Below, one piece after another: positions 52,635 to 60,298 of a stretch of 64,000 nt of DNA. This DNA comes from DAOUAE01 sp034433795. Its GTDB lineage: Bacteria; Chloroflexota; UBA6077; FW602-bin22; DAOUAE01. The notes beneath the pieces were generated by a model, which worked only from the letters and a program-made list of their open reading frames with translations, did not search any database and had not been told where the DNA came from. The position numbers and the translations under genes are program-made. The first letter of the stretch is position 1. Every line of letters begins with the position of its first letter. Location: positions 1 through 64,000 of the forward strand of contig DAOUAE010000017.1 of the NCBI GenBank assembly GCA_034433795.1, given 5' to 3'.

Positions 52635-54836
52635 TCAGGCCTGCCGGGCCACCGGCGGCGTGCCCGCAAGGCTCGTCCGCAGCCGCCAGGCCAGCCGGGT
52701 GTGCCGGCGGGTCACCCGCTCGCGCCGCACCGCGATGGCCAGCGCCCGCCAGCTGCCGACCAGAACCACCAGCCGCTGGGCCCGGGTCACCGCCGTGTAG
52801 AGCAGGTTGCGCTGGAGCAGAAGATAGTGCTGGGTGGTCAGCGGCATCACCACCGCCGGGTACTCGCAGCCCTGGCTCTTGTGGACACTGACAGCGTAGG
52901 CCAGGACCAGTTCGTCCAGATCGGCGAAGGGGTAGACGACCACCCGGCCGTCGTCAAACCGCACGATGGCCCGCTCCGCGGCCAGGTCCAGCCGGGTGAT
53001 CCGGCCCATCTCCCCGTTGAAGACCTGGCGGTCGTAGTTGTTGACCACCTGCAGCACCTTGTCGCCCTGGCGGAAGAGACGGGCGCCGAAGCGGCGTTCC
53101 GGTTTCCCCTCGGCCGGGGGGTTGAGCGCGGCCTGGAGCCGCTCATTGAGCCGGGCGACCCCCAGCGGTCCCTGGTGCATCGGGGCCAGAACTTGGATAT
53201 CCTGGATCGGGTCGAGCCCGTAGCGCCGGGGTAGCTGTTCGACCACCAGGTCGACGATGCGGTCGGCCGCCCGCTCCGGATCGTCCTCGGCCAGGAAGAG
53301 GAAATCATCGTAGCCGCGCAGGCGCGGCCGTTCGCCGGCGTTGATCCGGTGGGCGTTCTGAACGATGCCGCTCCCGGCGGCCTGGCGCATGACGGTGGTC
53401 AGGCGGGTCACCGGCACGACCGCGCTGGCGATAAGCTCGCGCAGGACGTTGCCTGGCCCGACCGCCGGCAGCTGGTCCACATCGCCGACCAGGACCAGGT
53501 GGGCGTCGGGCGGCACCGCCTTGACCAGGGCGTTGGCCAGGAGCACATCGAGCATCGAGGCCTCGTCGACGACAATGCAGTCGGCCAGAAGCGGGTTCTG
53601 GGCGTCGTAGAGGGCCTCGCCCCCGGGGCGCAGGGCCAGCAGACGGTGGATGGTCCGGGCCGGGACACCGGTCACCTCGGTCAGCCGTCGGGCGGCCCGG
53701 CCGGTCGGGGCGGCCAGGAGAGCCGAACAGCGCTTGGCCCGGAGCAGGGTCAGGAGGGCCTGGATCGTGGTCGTCTTGCCGGTGCCCGGGCCGCCGGTGA
53801 TGACGCTGACCTTGCTGGTCAGCGCCCGCCGGACGGCCAGCCGCTGCTCGGCGGTGAGGATCAGACCGTGGCGTTCGGCCAGCCAGGCGAAGGCGCGCTC
53901 GAAGTCCACCCGCTGGAAGAGGGCCAGCCGGTCAGCGGGGGCGGTCAGGAGCGTCCGCAGGCGTTCGGCCAGCCGGCGCTCGGCCTGAAAGAGCGGCACC
54001 AGGTAGACGGCGGTGGTGCCGTCGTGGGATTCACAGACGAGGCCGTTCTCCTCGCGGGTCAGGCGCGCCAGGGCCTCGGCCACCATCTCCGGCGTGCACC
54101 CCAGCAGGGTTCGGGCCCGCGCGCCGAGGTCCTCCAGAGGCATGAAAACGTGGCCCTCCTCGGCCGCCTCCCAGAGAAGGTGACGGAGGCCGGCCATCAC
54201 CCGCTCGAGGCTCTGTGCCGGGAAGCCCAGGCGGCGGGCGATCCGGTCGGCGGTGAGGAAACCGATCCCGCGGACCTCGCGGGCCAGGCGGTAGGGGTCG
54301 TGCCGGACGACCTCCAGGCTGGCGTCGCCGTACTGCTGGAAGATGCGCACCGCCAGGCTCGGCGAGAGATCGTGAGCCTGGAGAAAGAGCATAAGATCCT
54401 GAATCGCCTGGTGCTCACGCCAGGCCCGGACGATGGCCGCCGCCCGCTGGGGGCCGATGCCCGGCACCTCGGTCAGGCGTTCCGGCGTCTGCTCGATGAT
54501 CTGTGGCGTCTCGGCCCCGAAACGCTCGACGATCCGCTGGGCCAGAACCGGCCCGACACCCCGGACCAGGCCCGACCCCAGGTACTTCTGGAGTCCGGCC
54601 ACGCTGGCCGGGCGCACCACCTCGTAGCGCTCGGCCACCAGTTGCGGCCCGTAGGCCGGGTGCTGGACCCACCGGCCCGCGACCCGCAGGGTCTGGCCGG
54701 CATTCACCCCCGGCAGCACGCCCACCACGGTCACCGGCGCGCCCTGCCGGTCGCAGAGACGCACCACACTGTAGCCGGTCTCGGCACTGGCGTAGACCAG
54801 GCGCTCGACCGTGCCCTCGACGACCACCGACGTCAT
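52635..54836 (-). CDS. recD2: RecD2-type ATP-dependent 5'-3' DNA helicase
   Basis: 733 residues, superfamily 1B helicase independent of RecBC. The N-terminal OB-like and tandem helix-hairpin-helix part (about 1-320) includes LVRGVGPVLAQRIVERFG and LTEVPGIGPQRAAAIVRAW. The motor domain has the P-loop GGPGTGKTTT (near 348), Walker B CIVVDEASMLD, LVGDVDQLPAVGPG and the final YAVSVHKSQGCEYPAVV and NLLYTAVTRAQ motifs. RecD2 functions in repair and replication-fork processing. Its ATG is only 9 bases after a TGCTATAAT element, so the transcript may be leaderless. No LexA box is visible. Confidence 0.95.
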   Translation of the reverse strand: MTSVVVEGTVERLVYASAETGYSVVRLCDRQGAPVTVVGVLPGVNAGQTLRVAGRWVQHPAYGPQLVAERYEVVRPASVAGLQKYLGSGLVRGVGPVLAQRIVERFGAETPQIIEQTPERLTEVPGIGPQRAAAIVRAWREHQAIQDLMLFLQAHDLSPSLAVRIFQQYGDASLEVVRHDPYRLAREVRGIGFLTADRIARRLGFPAQSLERVMAGLRHLLWEAAEEGHVFMPLEDLGARARTLLGCTPEMVAEALARLTREENGLVCESHDGTTAVYLVPLFQAERRLAERLRTLLTAPADRLALFQRVDFERAFAWLAERHGLILTAEQRLAVRRALTSKVSVITGGPGTGKTTTIQALLTLLRAKRCSALLAAPTGRAARRLTEVTGVPARTIHRLLALRPGGEALYDAQNPLLADCIVVDEASMLDVLLANALVKAVPPDAHLVLVGDVDQLPAVGPGNVLRELIASAVVPVTRLTTVMRQAAGSGIVQNAHRINAGERPRLRGYDDFLFLAEDDPERAADRIVDLVVEQLPRRYGLDPIQDIQVLAPMHQGPLGVARLNERLQAALNPPAEGKPERRFGARLFRQGDKVLQVVNNYDRQVFNGEMGRITRLDLAAERAIVRFDDGRVVVYPFADLDELVLAYAVSVHKSQGCEYPAVVMPLTTQHYLLLQRNLLYTAVTRAQRLVVLVGSWRALAIAVRRERVTRRHTRLAWRLRTSLAGTPPVARQA

Positions 54837-54845
54837 CCCGCCGGG

Positions 54846-54854
54846 ATTATAGCA
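54846..54854 (-). promoter_or_regulatory. Extended -10 promoter of recD2 (probably leaderless)
   Basis: Minus strand TGCTATAAT. A TTGACA stands only 5 bases before the -10 hexamer, too close to act as its -35. The predicted start of transcription coincides with the start codon region. Confidence 0.6.
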
Positions 54855-54894
54855 TATGTCAAGTTGAGGCTTTCGCGAAAACCGCTCCGGGGGC

Positions 54895-54924
54895 TTGACA
54901 GGAGCGCGGCGGGCCCGGTAGGCT
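54895..54924 (+). promoter_or_regulatory. Promoter of the RlpA-LysM gene
   Basis: TTGACA (54895-54900), 18-base spacer, TAGGCT (54919-54924). The -35 is consensus, the -10 poor. Confidence 0.5.
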
Positions 54925-54982
54925 AGGGAGCGTCGGCCGCCCGAGCGTGCGGTCGGCGAAACCCCTGAGCAGGAGGGATCGC

Positions 54983-55888
54983 TTGACGGATCGTGTCCGA
55001 CGTGGGCTCGTCGCCCTGGGGGTGGGCCTGCTTCTCGGGCTCACCGCCCTGCCTGGCCTGGCCGCCGAAGAGGGCTACGCCACCTGGTACGGCCCCGGCT
55101 TTCACGGCCGGCGCATGGCCAACGGCCAGATCTTCGACATGTACGACCCCACGACCACCGCGGCCAACATCTTCCCCTTCGGCACCTGGCTGAAGGTGAC
55201 CAATCCGGCCAACGGCCGTTCGGTCGTCGTCCAGGTGCGGGACCGTGGCGCCTTCCGCCACGCTCTCGACCTCTCCTATGCCGCCTTCGCCCAGATCGCC
55301 GACCCCCGGCTGATGATGATCCGCGTCCTCTACGAGGTGGTCAGCGGCCCGGAGGGAACACCGGTTGAGCGACCCCAACCGGCCAGTCGCGGAGGCGAGC
55401 GGCCGGCCGCGCCACCCGCCGAGCACACCGTGGCGCCCGGCGAGACGCTCTGGGCCATCGCCGTCCGCTACGGTCTTCGCCCCGCCGATCTGGCCGCCTG
55501 GAACGGATTGGAGTCGCCCGACCTCCTCCGCCCCGGCCAGCGCCTGCGGCTCCGCCCGGCCACGCCCGCGCCGGCCGCCGAGGCCGAGACCTACACCGTC
55601 CAGCCTGGTGACACGCTCTCGGCCCTGGCGCAGCGCTGGGGTACGACCATCGAGGCCATCGTCCAGGCCAACGGCCTGAGCGACCCCGGTCTGATCGTGG
55701 TCGGCCAGACGCTCCGCCGGCCCGGCGCCGGCGCCCCGGCCTCCGCCACCACCTACACCGTCCAGCCCGGCGATACCCTCTGGGGGATCGCCCGTCGGTT
55801 CGACACCACCGTTGAGCAGCTGCAGGCGCTCAACAGCCTGCCGACGCCGGACCTCCTCCAGCCCGGGATGGTGCTGCGGCTCCGCTGA
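54983..55888 (+). CDS. RlpA-like double-psi beta-barrel protein with three LysM domains
   Basis: 301 residues from TTG 54983, which follows AGGAGGGA. Signal peptide about 1-28 (ending LPGLAA). An RlpA-like barrel (about 32-121) follows, with GYATWYGPGFHGRRMANG, then VTNPANGRSVVVQVRDRGAF containing the catalytic-type Asp, then LDLSYAAFAQI. Three LysM peptidoglycan-binding domains (about 147-190, 201-244 and 257-301), each with a VxPGDTL/ETLW motif, complete it. RlpA proteins are septal lytic transglycosylases acting on denuded glycan in some bacteria. The LysM array would hold it on the cell wall. Confidence 0.9.
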   Translation: MTDRVRRGLVALGVGLLLGLTALPGLAAEEGYATWYGPGFHGRRMANGQIFDMYDPTTTAANIFPFGTWLKVTNPANGRSVVVQVRDRGAFRHALDLSYAAFAQIADPRLMMIRVLYEVVSGPEGTPVERPQPASRGGERPAAPPAEHTVAPGETLWAIAVRYGLRPADLAAWNGLESPDLLRPGQRLRLRPATPAPAAEAETYTVQPGDTLSALAQRWGTTIEAIVQANGLSDPGLIVVGQTLRRPGAGAPASATTYTVQPGDTLWGIARRFDTTVEQLQALNSLPTPDLLQPGMVLRLR

Positions 55889-55894
55889 CCCACT

Positions 55895-55930
55895 GGCCAC
55901 CGGCCTCGACCGCCAGACGGGCCGGTGGCC
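55895..55930. terminator. Hairpin between convergent rlpA-like and dehydrogenase genes
   Basis: GGCCACCGGCC (55895-55905) pairs perfectly with GGCCGGTGGCC (55920-55930). It starts 6 bases after the rlpA-like stop. No U-tract is present, so termination efficiency is uncertain. Confidence 0.5.
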
Positions 55931-55976
55931 CTCCCCCCAAGCCACCCGGCCGCGATCGCCCCTGGGGGAGCGCCGG

Positions 55977-56987
55977 CTAGGCGGAGAGGAGGACCATGGA
56001 CTTCAGCCCCCGGCGCTGGGCGGTGGTCTCGAAGGCCGCGACGATCTCCTCCAGAGGGAAGCGGTGGGTGATGAGGGGCCGGACGTTCACCATCCCGTAG
56101 CTGATGAGTTTGAGGGCGGTGGTGAACTGGTGGGGGGTAAAATCGTGGCTGCCGGTCACCACCAACTGCCGATAGTGGATGAGGTTGGGGTCCACCGGCA
56201 GGGCCTGGGGCGGGTAGGTGCCGGCGAAGATCTGAATACGGGCGCCCAGGGCGCCCATCTCCAGACCCTGGGCGATAGCCTGGGGGTCGCCGACGGCGAC
56301 GATGACCGCGTCAGCGCCCCGGCCGTTGGTGCGCTCTTTGACCTCGCGGACCGGGTCCACCGTGCGGGCGTGGATGACGTCGTGGGCGCCCAGCATCCGG
56401 GCCGCCTCCAGCCGGCGCTCGTCGAGGTCCACCGCCAGGACGCGGGCCCCCTGCAGACGGGCCAGCTGCAGGTGCTGAAGACCGATGGGTCCACAGCCGA
56501 CGATGACCACATCGTCACCCAGACCGATGCGAGCGGCCTGGCTGCCGTTGATACAGCAGGCCAGAGGTTCGCAGAAGGCCGCCTCCTCGAACGAGACGTG
56601 GTCCGGCAGACGGCGGACGTTGCGGGCCGGGGCCAGGCCGTACTCGGCGAAGCCTCCCTGGACACGGCCCAGATTGGTGCAGTAGTTGAAGACCCCACGC
56701 CAGCAGTTCTCACAACGACCGCAGACCACCCGCCAGTCGGCCACCACCCGGTCGCCGACCTTGACCTCGGTGACCGCGGACCCGACGGCCACCACCACCC
56801 CGGCCCACTCGTGACCGGGCGTGCGCGGCAGGTTGCTGGCCGGCCGCGTGCCCAGATAGGCCCGCAGATCGCTCGGGCAGACGCCACAGGCCTGGATGCG
56901 GATGAGGACCTCATCGGGGCCAGGCTCCGGATCGGGTACCTCTTCGACACGCAGATCGCGCACACCGTAGAGCCGCGCCGCCTTCAC
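55977..56987 (-). CDS. Zinc-dependent alcohol/sorbitol-type dehydrogenase (MDR family)
   Basis: 336 residues. Catalytic zinc residues lie in CGVCPSDLRAY and GHEWAGVVV, with Glu in FCEPLACCING. The structural zinc knuckle is CGRCENCWRGVFNYC. The NAD site is VVIVGCGPIGLQHLQLA with acidic VDLDERRLEAA. The FCEPLAC and HDFTPHQF features are like those of sorbitol, threonine and galactitol dehydrogenases. The substrate is unassigned; it is only distantly similar to the other MDR gene of this window. It is transcribed alone. Confidence 0.9.
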   Translation of the reverse strand: MKAARLYGVRDLRVEEVPDPEPGPDEVLIRIQACGVCPSDLRAYLGTRPASNLPRTPGHEWAGVVVAVGSAVTEVKVGDRVVADWRVVCGRCENCWRGVFNYCTNLGRVQGGFAEYGLAPARNVRRLPDHVSFEEAAFCEPLACCINGSQAARIGLGDDVVIVGCGPIGLQHLQLARLQGARVLAVDLDERRLEAARMLGAHDVIHARTVDPVREVKERTNGRGADAVIVAVGDPQAIAQGLEMGALGARIQIFAGTYPPQALPVDPNLIHYRQLVVTGSHDFTPHQFTTALKLISYGMVNVRPLITHRFPLEEIVAAFETTAQRRGLKSMVLLSA

Positions 56988-57090
56988 GCGCCTCTCTCCT
57001 CACGATTCTCCGGTCAGACCCAGCCTATCACCGCCGCCCGAGCCTGTCAATGCACCGGCCGCGCTCCCGGCCCGAAAGAGGTCCAGGCCA

Positions 57091-57128
57091 GAAAAAGATC
57101 GGCGGGCCCGTGGCCTCCGGGCCGCCGA
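57091..57128 (-). terminator. Rho-independent terminator of the pncA/KaiC operon
   Basis: On the minus strand an 11-bp GC-rich stem with one bulge (57128-57118 with 57110-57099) is followed by TCTTTTTC (57098-57091). It begins about 35 bases after the near-KaiC gene stop. Confidence 0.75.
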
Positions 57129-57162
57129 CCGATGCTCCAATCCGCCGCGCGGGGGCCGCCGG

Positions 57163-57873
57163 TTAACTGGCCGGTGCCGGCACCGGCTGGCCCTTGAGGG
57201 CCTGGTAGGCCAGTTTGGCCAGACCGCCGGCGATGTGAGTCTTGAGCTCGGCCTCGCCGCGCTCGCCCTCCAGACGCTCCAGCACCCCCTTGGGGTCGGC
57301 CCGCAGGACGTTCTCCACCGTCTGGCGGGTGATGCCCAGTTCGGTGGCGATCTCCTCGGGCGTCTTGTGGGCCTCCTCGTGGAGGACAACGACGTAGGCC
57401 GCCTCGATGAGCGAGGGCACCCAGGTCAGATTGCGGTAATGAACCAGTTTGCGCATGCCGCCGGCCACCTCGATGGCCTTCAGGGCCACCTCCAGGGCCA
57501 GCGCGTCGTAGTCGGTGGGCGCCTTCTTCAGCTCCTGGTAGGCCAGTTTGGCCAGACCGCCGGCGATGTGGGTCTTGAGCTCGGCCTCGCCGCGCTCGCC
57601 CTCCAGACGCTCCAGCACCCCCTCCGGGCTGGCGCGCAGAATGTTGCGCACCGTCTGGCTGCCCACACCCAGGAACTGGGCGATCTCGTCATCGCTCTTC
57701 TTGAACTCCTCGTGCAAAACCACCACGTAGGCCGCCTCGATGAGCGAGGGCACCCAGGTCAGATTGCGGTGCTGGATGAGTTTGCGTGTGCCCCCCGCGA
57801 TCTCCAGGGCCTTCAGGAAGACCCGACGGGCCAGGGCGTCGACATCGACCGGAACGGGCTGGACCTCAACCAT
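57163..57873 (-). CDS. Near-KaiC regulatory-domain protein, two tandem copies
   Basis: 236 residues made of two copies of one domain of about 103 residues (12-114 and 123-225), with a period of 111 residues. Each copy has a conserved RNLTWVPSLIEAAYVVVLHE block, a helix-turn-helix (DDEIAQFLGVGSQTVRNILR and PEEIATELGITRQTVENVLR) and a conserved GVLERLEGERGEAEL block. It matches my memory of the near_KaiC domain (TIGR03879), described as occurring beside KaiC-like proteins, mainly in archaea; this was not checked by search. It is probably a DNA-binding or adaptor partner of the ATPase encoded just upstream. Start ATG after AAGGAGGGAG. Confidence 0.8.
   Translation of the reverse strand: MVEVQPVPVDVDALARRVFLKALEIAGGTRKLIQHRNLTWVPSLIEAAYVVVLHEEFKKSDDEIAQFLGVGSQTVRNILRASPEGVLERLEGERGEAELKTHIAGGLAKLAYQELKKAPTDYDALALEVALKAIEVAGGMRKLVHYRNLTWVPSLIEAAYVVVLHEEAHKTPEEIATELGITRQTVENVLRADPKGVLERLEGERGEAELKTHIAGGLAKLAYQALKGQPVPAPAS
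57201..57623 (-). repeat. Internal DNA duplication in the near-KaiC gene
   Basis: Bases 57201-57290 and 57534-57623 agree at 89 of 90 positions (offset 333), the only difference being 57238. A second block of about 45 identical bases recurs at the same offset from about 57391. Sequence between the blocks has diverged. Confidence 0.9.
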
Positions 57874-57894
57874 GGTCTCCCTCCTTGGAGTGTT

Positions 57895-58842
57895 CTAGGA
57901 CGCCGCAACGCGTCCCCGCTGGGCCCGAATCACCTCGACCAGGCGCGGGCCGACCCGCACCAGGCCGGTCTCGGTGATCTCCAGGAGATGGGTGGCGGTG
58001 TCGTGACCGGAGAGCCGGCAGCCGTCGATTCGCAGGGTGCGCAGGACCTCGCCCAGCCCCAGCCCGAAGAGCCGGCTCTCGGCCGGGGTGCTGATGAGAC
58101 GCTTGGCCAGGACGATGGTGCAGTCGACGATGTGACTGACGGCGTAGCCGCCGGCCGCCTCGGCCGACTCCTCCTCCTGGGCGCTGCGCTTCTGGGTGAT
58201 CATGACGGCTGTCTGTTCCCACTCTTTGAGGAAGTTGTAGAGCTCGCGGACGATGCTCCGGGCCAGGATCTCGCGGGCCTCATAGAGGCCGGTGGCCGAG
58301 TCGATGACGGTGTGGCGGGCGTTGGCCATCCGGATGGCGTGGGCCAGGGTGGAGAGAAGTGTCGGCAGGTCCTCGCGCAGGCTGGCGTGGCTGGCGGCGT
58401 CAATGAGATAGACCCGGTTCTGGATCTCCTCCCAGGAGACCCCCATCGCCCGGGCCCGCAGTTCCAGCCCCCGGGCGATGAACGGGGCCGGGTTCTCGAC
58501 GGTGACGAAGACGACCGGGTGGCCCAACGCCGCCTGTTTGACCGCGAACTGCTCGGCCATCAGGCTCTTCCCGGTCTCGGGCACGCCCGTCAGGTTGACC
58601 ACCGCCTGCAGGGGATAGCCCCCCAGGGGACGCCGCACCGGCCGGCCGTCCTCAAACTCGACGATGAAAAAGAGGTCGTCAAGCCCTTCGACGCCGGTGG
58701 GCACCCCCACCAGGCGGGGGGCCCGCCGGACGGCAGCGGTCGCCGTCTCGATGGCGTCGACCAGCGGCCCGCGCTGACCCCGCTGCCGCCACTCGCGGTA
58801 GGCCTCCCGATAGGCCGAACGATACCCTCCTCCGGTCTCCAC
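57895..58842 (-). CDS. KaiC-like RecA-superfamily ATPase
   Basis: 315 residues with a single KaiC domain. GVPTGVEGLDDLFF (about 46-59) is the KaiC entry motif, the P-loop is GVPETGKS (86-93), Glu in VFVTVEN follows, Walker B is HTVIDS (177-182), and LLEITETGLVRVGP (286-299) is the KaiC-type C-terminal strand pair. A basic N-terminal extension of about 40 residues precedes. It lacks the second domain and autophosphorylation tail of clock KaiC, so a clock role is not implied. GTG 58842 follows GGGGAGG; a TTG five codons earlier is less likely. The adjacent near-KaiC gene is its usual partner type. Confidence 0.85.
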   Translation of the reverse strand: METGGGYRSAYREAYREWRQRGQRGPLVDAIETATAAVRRAPRLVGVPTGVEGLDDLFFIVEFEDGRPVRRPLGGYPLQAVVNLTGVPETGKSLMAEQFAVKQAALGHPVVFVTVENPAPFIARGLELRARAMGVSWEEIQNRVYLIDAASHASLREDLPTLLSTLAHAIRMANARHTVIDSATGLYEAREILARSIVRELYNFLKEWEQTAVMITQKRSAQEEESAEAAGGYAVSHIVDCTIVLAKRLISTPAESRLFGLGLGEVLRTLRIDGCRLSGHDTATHLLEITETGLVRVGPRLVEVIRAQRGRVAAS

Positions 58843-58882
58843 CGTATGCCTCCCCAACGGTCGTCGGGCCGGCAGACCGCCT

Positions 58883-59482
58883 TCAGGCCCCGGCCGCAGC
58901 CGGCATGACCTCGTTGAGGGTGGCCGTCTCGGCCCCCGCCTTCTTCATCTCCTCGATGGCCCGCTCGCTATCGCCCGGATTCACATCCACGCCCCGGACG
59001 GCGTCGAGGAGCAGGGTTACCTTAAAGCCGTTCTTGAGAGCGTCCAGCGTCGAGGCCCGGACGCAGTAATCGGTGGCCAGACCGCCGATGTAGAGGCGCT
59101 CGACCCCTATCTTCCTAAGCTCGGTGGCCAGGTCGTGTCCATCGGGGGCCCGGCCCTGGAAGGCCGAGTAGGCGTCCTGGTTGGGATCGTCGCCCTTGGT
59201 GATGATGATGGTGTCAGGCGGGAGTTTAAGGTCGGGGTGGAACTCCGCCCCTTTGGTGCCCTGGACGCAGTGCGGCGGCCAGAGACCGCCGTACTCCTTG
59301 AAGTGGCGGGTGACCGGCGGATGCCAGTCGCGCGAGGCCAAGACCGGCAGGCCCAGCCGCTTGAACTTCTCGATGTACTGGTTCAGGACCGGGACCACCT
59401 TGTCCCCCTCCGGGACCGGCAGGGCCCCACCGGGGCAGAAATCGTTCTGGACGTCCACGATGAGCAGCGCTTCCTTGGGCAT
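58883..59482 (-). CDS. pncA: Nicotinamidase / pyrazinamidase
   Basis: 199 residues, isochorismatase-like fold. The catalytic triad is Asp10 (IVDVQNDF), Lys96 (IITKGDD) and Cys140 (ATDYCVRAS). Metal ligands Asp52, His54 (RDWHPP) and His71 (WPPHCVQG) agree with the Pyrococcus enzyme positions. It converts nicotinamide to nicotinate for NAD recycling. ATG 59482 follows GGGAGGTGGCG. It lies 40 bases upstream of the KaiC-like gene with no terminator between, so it probably heads a three-gene operon. Confidence 0.95.
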   Translation of the reverse strand: MPKEALLIVDVQNDFCPGGALPVPEGDKVVPVLNQYIEKFKRLGLPVLASRDWHPPVTRHFKEYGGLWPPHCVQGTKGAEFHPDLKLPPDTIIITKGDDPNQDAYSAFQGRAPDGHDLATELRKIGVERLYIGGLATDYCVRASTLDALKNGFKVTLLLDAVRGVDVNPGDSERAIEEMKKAGAETATLNEVMPAAAGA

Positions 59483-59620
59483 CGTCGCCACCTCCCGCAA
59501 GTCGTGGACCATCCGGCCGCCACGTCGGTGGCCGGCCGCATGTCTCTACCAATAGTGTAGCACACGGCCGCTCGGCCGTGTTAGCATAAGCGACGACCCA
59601 CGCCGTTCGGAGAGGGCCGG

Positions 59621-60244
59621 ATGACCCCTGAAAATACCGCGCCCATCGTCAACATCGTCGGCGAGCGGGTGGCCCTGGGGCCGCTCCGCCGCGACCTTCT
59701 CCCGCTCTACCTGCGCTGGATAAACGATTTCACCGTCACCCGTTACCTGGGCCCTGGCGCCTGGCGCCCCTGGACCTACGAGGCCGAGACGGCCTGGTAC
59801 GACCGGGTGAGCCGCGGCGAGGGACGGGAGGTCGTCTTCCAGATCTACGAGCGGGCGACGCTGCGGCCGATCGGCACCGCCGGCCTGCACGCCATCGACC
59901 ATCGCCACGGCACGGCCGAGTTCGGCCTCCTCATCGGCGAGCGGGACTGCTGGGGCCAGGGCTATGGCACCGAGACCACCCGGCTGGTCCTGGACTACGG
60001 CTTCACCGCCCTGGGGCTGCACAGCATCATGCTCCGGGTCGTCAGCGCCAACACCCGCGCGGTCCGGGCCTACACCCGCGCCGGCTTCCGCCCCATCGGC
60101 CGCTGGCGCCAGGCCGTTCGCCTGGGCGACCGCCGCTACGATGTGATCCTGATGGACTGCCTGGCCACCGAATTCCAGAGCCCGGTCCTGGCCGCCCTCC
60201 TCGACGAGCCGGCCTCTGGGCCCGGACTGGCCCCGGCGCCATAG
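59621..60244 (+). CDS. GNAT-family N-acetyltransferase (RimJ/RimL type)
   Basis: 207 residues. RVALGPLRRDLLPLYLRWIND opens the fold; FGLLIGERDCWGQGYGTETTRLVLDYGF holds the acetyl-CoA pyrophosphate loop (GQGYGT), and LRVVSANTRAVRAYTRAGF is the usual C-terminal motif. RimJ/RimL-like enzymes acetylate protein N-termini, amino acids or antibiotics; the substrate is unknown. The last 35 residues are a Pro/Leu/Ala extension. It converges on hppA with a terminator hairpin between. Confidence 0.88.
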   Translation: MTPENTAPIVNIVGERVALGPLRRDLLPLYLRWINDFTVTRYLGPGAWRPWTYEAETAWYDRVSRGEGREVVFQIYERATLRPIGTAGLHAIDHRHGTAEFGLLIGERDCWGQGYGTETTRLVLDYGFTALGLHSIMLRVVSANTRAVRAYTRAGFRPIGRWRQAVRLGDRRYDVILMDCLATEFQSPVLAALLDEPASGPGLAPAP

Positions 60245-60252
60245 GGAGAAAG

Positions 60253-60278
60253 GCCCGGCCGGGGTCCCCCGGCCGGGC
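60253..60278. terminator. Hairpin between convergent GNAT and hppA genes
   Basis: A perfect 11-bp stem GCCCGGCCGGG / CCCGGCCGGGC (60253-60263 with 60268-60278) around GTCC. On the minus strand it is followed by CTTTCTCC, on the plus strand by no U-tract, so it serves hppA better. Confidence 0.6.
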
Positions 60279-60298
60279 GCGCGGGGCCGATGGTCGGC

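Noticed and set aside
54857..54862. TTGACA ahead of recD2 as a -35 element
   Set aside because: It stands only 5 bases from the -10 hexamer, so it cannot be the -35 of that promoter.
57895..58842. A circadian clock KaiC
   Set aside because: Only one KaiC domain is present and there are no kaiA or kaiB genes; single-domain KaiC-like ATPases are widespread outside clocks.
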